Source: Maridesulfovibrio bastinii DSM 16055 (GTDB lineage: Bacteria > Desulfobacterota > Desulfovibrionia > Desulfovibrionales > Desulfovibrionaceae). From it: DNA of 64,000 nucleotides. The notes beneath the pieces are model-generated. The model did no database searches. It worked only from the letters and a program-made list of their open reading frames with translations, and was not told the origin of the DNA. Shown here piece after piece: positions 27,138 through 35,357 of the stretch (positions are counted from its first letter, which is position 1; each line of letters begins with the position of its first letter). Both the position numbers and the translations under genes were made by a program. The DNA lies in contig NZ_AUCX01000007.1 in the NCBI RefSeq assembly GCF_000429985.1, positions 178,096-242,095 on the forward strand. The letters run 5' to 3'.

Positions 27138-27476
27138 ATGAAAGAAATTTCCTGGGAAGAATTTGAACAGATAGAGATAAGAACCGGAACAATAATCAAA
27201 GTTGAAGATTTTCCCGAAGCGCGTAAGCCAGCGTATAAGGTCTGGGCTGATTTCGGCCCTGATTTTGGTGTTCGTAAATCAAGCGCCCAGATTACAAAGC
27301 TGTATACCAAAGAAGAGCTTGTAGGTAAGCAGATAGTTGCCGTCCTAAATTTCCCCGCTAAACAGATCGGTCCTATAAAGTCTGAATTTTTGCTCACCGG
27401 TTTCGCTGGTGACGACAATGAAGTTATACTTGCCGTCCCGGAGCGTCCTGTCAGGAACGGATCAAAACTGGTTTAA
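27138..27476 (+). CDS. csaA: CsaA-type tRNA-binding-domain protein
   Basis: The 112-aa protein is a stand-alone OB-fold tRNA-binding domain of the CsaA family: [14 protein letters not shown] at the start, then [19 protein letters not shown] and [15 protein letters not shown]. It matches the family length of about 110 aa. CsaA binds tRNA and shows chaperone or secretion-related activity in Bacillus. No strong ribosome-binding site is visible. It is monocistronic between two terminators. Confidence 0.92.
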   Translation: MKEISWEEFEQIEIRTGTIIKVEDFPEARKPAYKVWADFGPDFGVRKSSAQITKLYTKEELVGKQIVAVLNFPAKQIGPIKSEFLLTGFAGDDNEVILAVPERPVRNGSKLV

Positions 27477-27533
27477 CAGTTAAAGTATATCAAACTGCGC
27501 TGTGTCGTAAGACATTTACTTGTCAGCAATCTG

Positions 27534-27571
27534 AAGCAGGCCCCCGGTTAACCGGGGCCTGCTTATTTTTT
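27534..27571 (+). terminator. Rho-independent terminator after csaA
   Basis: A GC-rich stem with a single bulged C (AGCAGGCCCCCGG/CCGGGGCCTGCT) and a TTAA loop is followed by TTATTTTTT. Confidence 0.88.
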
Positions 27572-27604
27572 AGATTTAAAATCTGACACGCCTGGCGCTA
27601 CATC

Positions 27605-29416
27605 TTACTTAAGCTTTTTCAGCCTTTTCCAGCAGGCCACGGCATTCATTACAAATAGAGATGTGGTAACTTCGCTGCCGACAATGATCCTTGTAGGATG
27701 CCTGACCATCGTCCATTCATAAGCCTTGTAGGGATGTTTGAAGCAACCTTCTCCTATATGATCATGTAATATTTTAAGGCCTCGTTTAATAGTTCCGTCA
27801 TCGTACGGGCTGTAACGCAGCAGGCAGAGTGTGGCCACCGCGAGTGACGCATCAAAAGGATTTAAAGTTGCCCCGAGCATATCAAATCGACAGTAATCAA
27901 TGGCAGCATTCCTTATTTCTTCCACCTTGCCTTCCGGGTCAATAAGAGCCTGTTCCTCTTCTGGAATTTCAAGCCATGTGTCATAGAGCCTTCCGGCGTA
28001 GCTCACATATATTTCCGGAAGGTAAAATCTTACTGCACTGTCGTGCTTAAAATTTCCACTTGCGAAGGCATTGTGATGGAATGTCAGAAATCTTTGAACA
28101 GTTTTTAAATTTTCACCCTCAAGGGCGTTCCATTGTCTGCGGTTTAAAAGGATACAATCTAAAATATCCATGTTGTGACCGGGACAAATTTCGTTTCCAA
28201 GGGTCTCCCTTACCATTCGGCCATTATTTTTTACAAATGGTTTATCGAACCAGAGCGGGACAGCTCCGTAGTAATCAAGAGGTCTGGTCATGGGAATGGT
28301 TGGTGGATTTGTATTGTATCCACTGCCTATCTGATACTCCGAGATAATCTCCACCCACGGGAAATCGAGTATCATCCGGCATTGTTCCAGCAGCTCCGGG
28401 TTGCATTGCAAAGAACGCTTTTTTACCAGATCAAGCCATTTTCTGGACATTGCAAGGGCCAGAAAAGTTGTATCCACATCAGGAACATAATCATCGAATC
28501 CAAGATCTCTTTTGGCTTTCCAGTCTCTTGGTTTAAGGTTGCACAGCGGGTTGCCGTTCTCGTCTTTAGGCAGGCAGGTTATTGCCGGATGTTTAATTTT
28601 GTTTGAAGGGGATGTCAGCCACTCAAAGCTTGTGACTATAAGGAAATGAAGGATGCTTTCCATCATTTCCAGAAGTTTTTTCTGTTCTTCAGCCGTGCAT
28701 TCATCAAGAATATACAGATTGTAAAGCTGCTCAAAGAAAATATCATCATAAAAAGCTGTACGGTGCGTTATCCATGAGACACGCATTGTAAGCGGTTCGG
28801 CAATTCCTTTCCAAGGTCTGCGAATCAGTTTTAAAGCCAGTGGATTGGCGTGCAGAAAACAGCGCATCAGAGCAAAAAGAAGGGTGATGTTCTGGAATTC
28901 AAATGATCCGAGTCCCTTCATTATTGCTAAAAAATTCTCGCCGTCACAGATTCCGTCTCCGGATAAAAGAACCTGCGCTGATACCGGAAAGTATGGGTCC
29001 TGAGGATTTTTATCCCAGACTCTGAAAATATCATTTAATGATTCGCTCAGAATTTTTTCAATCTTGGTGTCAGAAAGATTTACACGGTCTTTTTTTACAG
29101 GAGTGCGCACACGCCACTCAGGTTCCTGAACTTTATCAAGCAGCTCCGCAAGCGGGGCGAAAGTGGTTTCAATCCAGTCTTTGTCCTGCCAGTTCTCATG
29201 CGTTGCCTGCATTGCTGCTGACATCATCTGAACATATTTTTCTTTTGAATTATTCAGAATCGAGGGATGTCCACACCAGCGCAGAATAAAATATTTCAGA
29301 AACGGATTGCAGAAAAGTTTTTTATAAAGTTTGCGAAGATTGCTGCCGGGCTCTCCGCTATTTTTAGTGCCCAGAACAGGCTTATCACAGATATCATATA
29401 CTGTTGCGCGCTTCAT
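27605..29416 (-). CDS. Uncharacterised 603-aa cytoplasmic protein
   Basis: I choose the ATG at 29416 with AAAGGAG about 10 bases upstream; an upstream TTG (29467) would add 17 residues. I do not recognise the family. The protein has no signal peptide or clear membrane span and is rich in Trp, Leu and Cys. Motifs such as DYVPDVDTTFLALA, RFDMLGATLNPFDASLAVATLCLLRY and RIIVGSEVTTSLFV recall alpha/alpha-barrel proteins of the terpenoid-cyclase or prenyltransferase fold, but this is only an impression. It is divergent from the EndoQ-UvrD gene across about 140 bases. Confidence 0.75.
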   Translation of the reverse strand: MKRATVYDICDKPVLGTKNSGEPGSNLRKLYKKLFCNPFLKYFILRWCGHPSILNNSKEKYVQMMSAAMQATHENWQDKDWIETTFAPLAELLDKVQEPEWRVRTPVKKDRVNLSDTKIEKILSESLNDIFRVWDKNPQDPYFPVSAQVLLSGDGICDGENFLAIMKGLGSFEFQNITLLFALMRCFLHANPLALKLIRRPWKGIAEPLTMRVSWITHRTAFYDDIFFEQLYNLYILDECTAEEQKKLLEMMESILHFLIVTSFEWLTSPSNKIKHPAITCLPKDENGNPLCNLKPRDWKAKRDLGFDDYVPDVDTTFLALAMSRKWLDLVKKRSLQCNPELLEQCRMILDFPWVEIISEYQIGSGYNTNPPTIPMTRPLDYYGAVPLWFDKPFVKNNGRMVRETLGNEICPGHNMDILDCILLNRRQWNALEGENLKTVQRFLTFHHNAFASGNFKHDSAVRFYLPEIYVSYAGRLYDTWLEIPEEEQALIDPEGKVEEIRNAAIDYCRFDMLGATLNPFDASLAVATLCLLRYSPYDDGTIKRGLKILHDHIGEGCFKHPYKAYEWTMVRHPTRIIVGSEVTTSLFVMNAVACWKRLKKLK

Positions 29417-29557
29417 GACTTGCGGCTCCTTTTGACCTTTTTGAGTTTGTATTGATGGCTCTAGCAAAGCACCGGACTTCTTGCAATCAAAGCTGGCTGC
29501 AGGTACTGTCGCTCTAAGACAGATATAACCCCAACCTCCCGGACGTTACGGCAACTT

Positions 29558-32500
29558 ATGGAAAGATTTATCGCTGATCTTCACATTCATTCCCGTTTTT
29601 CAAGAGCTACCAGTAAAGCTTTAACTCCACGCCTTCTGGCTGCCTGGGCCAGAATTAAAGGTATTGATGTAATCGGTACGGGTGATTTTACCCATCCAGA
29701 ATGGCTAAGTGAACTTGAAGAGCAGCTTGTTGATGACGGTTCGGGGCTTTTTGTCCTTAAGGAATCGGAAAAGCTTCATGAAGAAATAGACTGGTTGCAG
29801 GAGCCTGTCTCGGGTCAGACGAGATTCATGATTCAGGGAGAGATCAGTTCCATCTATAAAAAAATGGGTAAAGTCAGGAAGGTCCATAACCTTGTTTATA
29901 TGCCTGACTTTGAAGCTGCCAGAAAATTTAATGAAAAGCTCGGAGCTGTCGGCAATCTTAAATCAGACGGCCGCCCTATACTGGGACTTGATAGTCATGA
30001 TCTTCTTGAAATGGTCCTTGAAACAGATGAACGGGCTTTTCTTATCCCTGCTCATATCTGGACTCCGTGGTTTTCACTTTTCGGTTCCAAATCAGGATTT
30101 GATACTGTCGAAGAGTGCTTTGGGGATTTATCGTCAGAAATTTTTGCGATGGAAACAGGGCTTTCTTCAGATCCGGAGATGAACTGGCTTATTTCCGCAT
30201 TGGACCGTTATAAAATGGTCTCCAATTCTGATGCCCACTCAGGAGAGAAACTTGGGCGGGAAGCCAATATTTTCCAGGGTGATATGTCTTATGAGGGAAT
30301 TTTCCGCGCCTTGAGAGGTGAGGGTCTTGGTCATAAACTTATTGGCACTATTGAATTTTTTCCTGAAGAAGGAAAATACCACATGGACGGGCATCGTAAA
30401 TGTAAAGTTGTTCTTGATCCGCATGAGTCGAGGGCAAGAGGCGGAATATGCCCGGTGTGCGGTAAACCTCTGACCAGAGGGGTTTATTCACGTATCCTTG
30501 AACTGGCTGACCGTGAGGAACCTGTTCAGCCTAAAGGACAGCCCGGTTTCACTTCACTTATCCCTCTTAAAGAGCTTATTTCCGAAGTTGTCGGAACAGG
30601 TCCCAATACCAAGAAAGTCCTTGGAGTTTATTCCAGACTTGTAACTGAATTCGGATCAGAATTTTCTGTTTTAAGAGATATTCCGCTGGAAGAGATTAAG
30701 AAGGTTAACAGCTGGCTTGCTGATGGCATAGGCCGAATGCGTGAAGGGCGGGTCACCAGAAATTCAGGTTTTGACGGTCAATACGGGGTTATTTCTGTTT
30801 TTAACGCGCAGGAGCGTGATGAAATTCAAAACGGAGCCAGACTGGTTGTGGTCCGCAGAAATCCTGAAGATATAAATTCAGGTGAAAGCATTGCCGAAGT
30901 CCGCAAGGTTTTGAATTCACAGGAACCGGAGCCGGAACCTGAAGAGGTTGTCTTTAATGCTGCCCAGCAGAAGGCCATTGAAGCCGGGCCTGAACCGGTG
31001 CTTGTTATCGCCGGTCCAGGAACTGGAAAAACTCAGACTCTGATGGGACGTATTGAACATCTTCTCAAAAGAGGAACAAGGGCAAGGCGCATATTAGCTG
31101 TTACATTTACCAGAAAAGCTGCCGGGGAGATGTCTGAGCGCATGAAAGCCCAGCTCGGCGAAAGTGAAATTATGCCGCGGGCTGATACCTTACATGCTCT
31201 TGCATTTGATTACTGGGTGCAGGTATTTGATCAGACTCCGACATTGATGAACGAAGAATCCGCTTTTAAAGTTTTTTCCCGTGCAAATCCTGATCTATCA
31301 GCAGCTAAACTTAAAACTTTCTGGAGCAGTCTCAATCTCGGCAGGGAGACTCTTGAAAAGCTTCCTGATTTTCTGGTCGACTGCCTTAAAAATTATACAG
31401 AGCAGAAGGACAAGTGGAATCTGGTTGATTATACAGACCTGCTGGAATTCTGGCTCGAAAGTCTGCGCTCCGAGGGGTATATACGGACCTACACCAATAT
31501 TCTGGTTGATGAAGTGCAGGATCTTTCTCCTTTACAGCTGGAAGTTATTAAATTGCTGTCCGGTGCTGATGGCGAAGGATTTTTTGCTATCGGTGATCCT
31601 GATCAGTCTATTTACGGCTTCAGGGGAGCAGCAGGAAATGTTGAGGACAACCTTAAGTCATACTGGGAAAATCTGAATGTGGTAACTCTGGAAAATAATT
31701 ATCGCTCGGCTCAGGATGTCCTTGATATCTCAGCGTCTGTTCTTGAAAACGGCCCGGAGCTTAAAGCCTGTAAAAATTATGAATCTGAGATTCATCTTTT
31801 TGATGCACCGGATGGAACCCGTGAAGCCTCATGGATAGCTGAAAAGCTCAAAGCTCTGCTCGGAGCTACGAGCCACAGTCTGGCTGATAACGGTGAGCAG
31901 GGTCTGCTGGCTCCGGGGGATATCGCTGTTCTGGTCCGTTTTCGTGCTCTTGCCGGACAGATTGAAGCTGTGCTTAAGCGGCAGGGTATTCCCTGCTCAG
32001 TTCCCGAGGCCGAAGCTTTCTGGAATGAACCAAGAGTAAAAATACTCATCGCGGCTGCATGTAGAATGCTCGGACTTGCTGACGAGCAGGACGAAGACAT
32101 TCCAGATCTTCCTGAAAAAATATTAGCACAGGGACCGATAGGACTGTCTGCCTATTTGAGTGAAATGCCTCCCTTTGACCACCTCTTCTGGGAAAGCAGG
32201 GCTTTTAAAGCTCTGGTTAAAGGGTACAAGGAACATTCCGGCTGGTCCGGGCTTATAAACTGGATTCATATTCAGAGCGATCTTGACCAGATACGTGGAA
32301 AAGCTGAAAAAGTTCAGATCATGACTATGCATGGAGCTAAAGGTCTTGAGTTTGACGCGGTATTTATCCCGGCTATTGAGGAAGGTGTTATTCCGTTTGC
32401 CGGAACAGATGTTCTTACCGGTAAAATTTCAGGTGACAGCGGGTCCGGGCTTTATGACAGCAACGAGGAACGCAGGCTGCTTTATGTGGCTGCGACCAGA

Positions 32501-32677
32501 GCCCGCAAATATCTTTATTTAAGCTATGCCCGTAAAAGAAATCTTTACGGCAGGGAATTACGTCTCCCACCTTCAAGGTTCCTTAAAAATCTTCCGGAAG
32601 AGGTCATAAAAAAATCAGCAATGGTGGCCCGCAAGGTTCAAAAGGAGAAGGAGATAAGTCTGCTTGACGTATTCTAG
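29558..32677 (+). CDS. EndoQ-like PHP endonuclease fused to UvrD-type helicase
   Basis: The first roughly 430 residues of this 1039-aa protein match endonuclease Q: a PHP metal site (DLHIHSRFS, GTGDFTHPEW, SNSDAH) and a zinc module (KCKV, then CPVCGKPL). EndoQ cuts 5' of deaminated bases such as dU and hypoxanthine. From about residue 470 a superfamily 1A helicase follows: Walker A AGPGTGKT (485-492), DEVQDLSP, GDPDQSIYGFRG, NNYRS, TMHGAKGLEFD and the motif VI VAATRAR. All helicase motifs are intact, although at about 570 aa this part is shorter than UvrD. A single polypeptide could nick and unwind at deaminated sites. Confidence 0.9.
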   Translation: MERFIADLHIHSRFSRATSKALTPRLLAAWARIKGIDVIGTGDFTHPEWLSELEEQLVDDGSGLFVLKESEKLHEEIDWLQEPVSGQTRFMIQGEISSIYKKMGKVRKVHNLVYMPDFEAARKFNEKLGAVGNLKSDGRPILGLDSHDLLEMVLETDERAFLIPAHIWTPWFSLFGSKSGFDTVEECFGDLSSEIFAMETGLSSDPEMNWLISALDRYKMVSNSDAHSGEKLGREANIFQGDMSYEGIFRALRGEGLGHKLIGTIEFFPEEGKYHMDGHRKCKVVLDPHESRARGGICPVCGKPLTRGVYSRILELADREEPVQPKGQPGFTSLIPLKELISEVVGTGPNTKKVLGVYSRLVTEFGSEFSVLRDIPLEEIKKVNSWLADGIGRMREGRVTRNSGFDGQYGVISVFNAQERDEIQNGARLVVVRRNPEDINSGESIAEVRKVLNSQEPEPEPEEVVFNAAQQKAIEAGPEPVLVIAGPGTGKTQTLMGRIEHLLKRGTRARRILAVTFTRKAAGEMSERMKAQLGESEIMPRADTLHALAFDYWVQVFDQTPTLMNEESAFKVFSRANPDLSAAKLKTFWSSLNLGRETLEKLPDFLVDCLKNYTEQKDKWNLVDYTDLLEFWLESLRSEGYIRTYTNILVDEVQDLSPLQLEVIKLLSGADGEGFFAIGDPDQSIYGFRGAAGNVEDNLKSYWENLNVVTLENNYRSAQDVLDISASVLENGPELKACKNYESEIHLFDAPDGTREASWIAEKLKALLGATSHSLADNGEQGLLAPGDIAVLVRFRALAGQIEAVLKRQGIPCSVPEAEAFWNEPRVKILIAAACRMLGLADEQDEDIPDLPEKILAQGPIGLSAYLSEMPPFDHLFWESRAFKALVKGYKEHSGWSGLINWIHIQSDLDQIRGKAEKVQIMTMHGAKGLEFDAVFIPAIEEGVIPFAGTDVLTGKISGDSGSGLYDSNEERRLLYVAATRARKYLYLSYARKRNLYGRELRLPPSRFLKNLPEEVIKKSAMVARKVQKEKEISLLDVF

Positions 32678-32735
32678 GTAAAAAAGCATGCTACACCCTC
32701 CGCAGTGTGCGTGGAAGCATATTCGCATTCAGATA

Positions 32736-32882
32736 TTAAAACATAAACATTTTATAGAGCAGTTTTTCGTAGACCATTGACATTTTTCTGGCAACAATTG
32801 TGCTCACCCCGGCCTCTTTCAACCTGCAGAAAACATGCAGTGGATTGAAATTGTGCTGGAAAAACATGCGAATTTTTTTCAT
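32736..32882 (-). CDS. Small 48-aa basic protein, unrecognised
   Basis: This gene lies in the 251-base gap between two plus-strand genes. The ATG at 32882 is preceded by GGAG with 8-base spacing, and the frame is open for 48 codons to TAA. The product starts MKKIRMFFQHNFNPLHVF, continues with CRLKEAG and VARKMSMVYEKLLYK, and looks like a compact amphipathic helical protein, with balanced codon use. It is too short for routine gene calling. No family is assigned. Location and ribosome-binding site make it a credible real gene. Confidence 0.6.
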   Translation of the reverse strand: MKKIRMFFQHNFNPLHVFCRLKEAGVSTIVARKMSMVYEKLLYKMFMF

Positions 32883-32928
32883 AAGCCTGACTCCGGTAAG
32901 ACTGTTATGCTTATATTAAGCAATAATT

Positions 32929-33786
32929 ATGCCTGAATACATAAAAGAAGCAGACTCAGATTGTTGTGAAAACCGTATCGGGAAGTTCTCTCCCTGTTCG
33001 AAATATTCCGACTGGAATTTTTCGGATATTTTTTCTTTTATTGAGAGAATTGATTTTAAATTTGCGGCTCCATCATGGGTCATTCCGGGTACTATCCTCA
33101 AAAATTGTGAATATCTTTCCGGTCGGATAGAAGAAGTCTGTCTGTTATTTTTTGAAACGGAAAGTTGCCTGAAATATGGAGCTGCTGATCTGCCTGACGA
33201 GCTGAGAAATAAAGATCTTTCTTATCATACCCATCTGCCGCTTGATCTTGATTGGTGCAATCCTGTTACAGAAATTTTCTCCATTATCAAAAAGCTTGTG
33301 AACAAAGTGGCATTTCTTGACCCCGCGGCTCATGTACTGCACCCTCCTGTAGATTCTGATTTATGCCGCAAAGTTCTGCCCGAACTTTCATCTTTGATGA
33401 AACAGTCCGGAATGAATGGTTCTTTTTTTTTGCTGGAGAATATTAAAGGCAATGACCTTTGTGATATAGTAGATGTTATTGATGAATGCGGATTTGGTAT
33501 ATGTTTCGATCTGGGGCATTATCTTTCTTATTCTCAGGATGGTCTGACGGACATTCCTGATTTGTGGGATCATGTCAAAATGGTTCATCTTAATGCTCCC
33601 GGAGAAGATTCCAGACATGAAAGTCTGGATATGCTTGACGAAAAAGGTGTGGCTGTTCTTGATGAAGTTCTCGGAAATGTGCGTCCGGGCACGGTGTTTA
33701 CCATTGAGGTTTTTGAGGAACGCGGATTTGTTGATTCTCTTTATTTTCTTGCGGACCGCTTTCGCAAAAACGGAGGTTGTAAATGA
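32929..33786 (+). CDS. cbiR: Probable cobamide-remodelling phosphodiesterase CbiR (TIM-barrel)
   Basis: The 285-aa protein has the xylose-isomerase/AP-endonuclease-2 TIM-barrel pattern with candidate metal ligands at strand ends: SYHTHLPL, HVLHPP, LLENIKG, CFDLGHYLSY, VHLNAPG, FTIEVFEE. Its stop overlaps the start of cobU by 4 bases. CbiR hydrolyses the nucleotide loop of cobamides so that the cobinamide part can be rebuilt with another lower ligand, and pairing with CobU fits that role exactly. The assignment rests on fold and context. No clear ribosome-binding site precedes the ATG, so the start could differ slightly. Confidence 0.75.
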   Translation: MPEYIKEADSDCCENRIGKFSPCSKYSDWNFSDIFSFIERIDFKFAAPSWVIPGTILKNCEYLSGRIEEVCLLFFETESCLKYGAADLPDELRNKDLSYHTHLPLDLDWCNPVTEIFSIIKKLVNKVAFLDPAAHVLHPPVDSDLCRKVLPELSSLMKQSGMNGSFFLLENIKGNDLCDIVDVIDECGFGICFDLGHYLSYSQDGLTDIPDLWDHVKMVHLNAPGEDSRHESLDMLDEKGVAVLDEVLGNVRPGTVFTIEVFEERGFVDSLYFLADRFRKNGGCK

Positions 33787-34292
33787 TAAGCCTTGTGCTC
33801 GGGGGTAATAAGTCCGGCAAGTCTGACTATGCGTTAAAACTTTTTTATGGTGGTAATGGGAAAAAATGTTTTATCGCAACAGGCAAAGCTTTTGATATGG
33901 ATTTCAGAAAACAGATTCTGAAGCACAGAGAAGAGCGTAGAACCGGGATTCATGTTCTTGAATCAGGTACAGACTTGCATCAGGTTCTGGTTAAGGCTAG
34001 AGAAGATTTTGATCAGATACTGGTGGACAGTCTCGATTTTTGGCTTTTTTCCTGCCTGTACAGCGGGTGCGTGGAGGAAAAAAGAGGGGAGGTAATCCGG
34101 CTTGTTTCAAAATGGGATAAAGGCCCGGATATAATTTTCGTGTCATGCGAGGTCGGTCTGGGACCGATAGCTCCGACGCGGGAAGTTCGCCAATTCGTGA
34201 GAGAGCTCGGAGGGCTCAATCAAGAGGTCGCCGCTTTGGCTGATGAGGTTTACCTTGTCGCAGCAGGCCTGCCGCTGACCCTGAAGAAGTAA
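33783..34292 (+). CDS. cobU: Adenosylcobinamide kinase / adenosylcobinamide-phosphate guanylyltransferase
   Basis: The 169-aa protein is slightly shorter than typical CobU. Walker A is GGNKSGKS (7-14) with the family lead LVLGG. The guanylylated His is probably His48 in KHREERR. Other family marks are VDSLDFWL, FVSCEVGLGPIAPTREVRQFVRELG and NQEVAALADEVYLVAAGLPL. It phosphorylates adenosylcobinamide and transfers GMP to it in cobamide assembly and salvage. It has a GGAGG site inside cbiR and is followed by the DHH gene after 2 bases. Confidence 0.93.
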   Translation: MISLVLGGNKSGKSDYALKLFYGGNGKKCFIATGKAFDMDFRKQILKHREERRTGIHVLESGTDLHQVLVKAREDFDQILVDSLDFWLFSCLYSGCVEEKRGEVIRLVSKWDKGPDIIFVSCEVGLGPIAPTREVRQFVRELGGLNQEVAALADEVYLVAAGLPLTLKK

Positions 34293-34294
34293 TT

Positions 34295-35296
34295 ATGGCT
34301 TATTTCAAACAGCTTGAAGACCGGCTTCAGGACATGTTGGCGTTGTTCAAAAAGGACGAACGCTGGCTTATCGTAATTAACGCAGACCCTGATTCACTGG
34401 CTTCCGCTCTTGCGCTCAAGCGCATTATGGGACGCCGTGTTCAGGAAGTGGGCATAGGACATGTCAACGAGATCAAACGGCTCGATAATCTGGCCATGAT
34501 CCGTTATCTGCGTATTCCAACAAGAAAATTGATACCGAACCTCATAGCTCAATATGACAGGTTCGCTATCGTTGATTCTCAACCTGATCATCATCCTGAT
34601 TTTGACTCGATCAAATTTTCACTGGTGATTGATCATCATCCTATTCCTGAGTCCGGAGCCTATGATGCTCCTTATGTGGACATCAGGCCGCAGTATGGTG
34701 CAACAAGTACCATGCTGACCGAATACCTTTATAATTTAAAAATACGCCCGGCCAAATTTCTGGCTACAGCATTGCTCTACGGGGTTAAAAATGACACCCA
34801 GAGCTTTGAGCGTCCTTTTATTGATGACGATGTCAAGGCATTTAAATATTTAACTAAATATGCCGACATGGATATTATAAAACGCATTACCAGAAGCGAG
34901 TTTCATATTGACTGGCTCAGGTATTTTTCAAGAGCGTTTTATAATTTGCGTCGAATCGGAACAGGGCTGCACACTCACATGGGCAAGGTTGAAAATCCGG
35001 ATACACTTGTCATTCTGGCTGATTTTTTTATGCGGGTTCATGAGATTTCATGGGACGTTGTTTCAGGCGTTTACGGAGATACGCTGATTGTCATCTATCG
35101 CGGTGACGGAATGCGTAAGGATATGGGTAAGATGGCGAAATCAATGTTTGGCGATGTCGGTTCAGCCGGCGGCCATAAAGCCGCGGCCCGCGCCGAGATA
35201 GATTTGAATCAGTTTGAAGAGAAGATTGATCCTGAAGATTTTGTAGTAAAAAAACTTACCAAAGGCAGCAGAAAGAAAATGAAGAGGATTTTTTAA
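34295..35296 (+). CDS. DHH-family phosphoesterase (NrnA-like)
   Basis: The 333-aa protein has the DHH superfamily motifs in order: NADPDSLASA (I), VDSQPDHHPDF (II), VIDHHPIP (III, DHH) and the DHHA1 glycine-rich motif SAGGHKAAARA near residue 290. Members are Mn-dependent nano-RNases, pAp phosphatases or cyclic-dinucleotide phosphodiesterases. With no CBS or PAS domain it resembles NrnA, but motif I lacks the second acidic DxD spacing of the best-known members. It is co-transcribed with cobU (2-base gap) and lies 61 bases before polA. Confidence 0.85.
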   Translation: MAYFKQLEDRLQDMLALFKKDERWLIVINADPDSLASALALKRIMGRRVQEVGIGHVNEIKRLDNLAMIRYLRIPTRKLIPNLIAQYDRFAIVDSQPDHHPDFDSIKFSLVIDHHPIPESGAYDAPYVDIRPQYGATSTMLTEYLYNLKIRPAKFLATALLYGVKNDTQSFERPFIDDDVKAFKYLTKYADMDIIKRITRSEFHIDWLRYFSRAFYNLRRIGTGLHTHMGKVENPDTLVILADFFMRVHEISWDVVSGVYGDTLIVIYRGDGMRKDMGKMAKSMFGDVGSAGGHKAAARAEIDLNQFEEKIDPEDFVVKKLTKGSRKKMKRIF

Positions 35297-35357
35297 ATTC
35301 TTATTCTATCCACTGAGCTTAAAATATGTTGCTTAATAAAAATTCAAAGGCCAGTTC

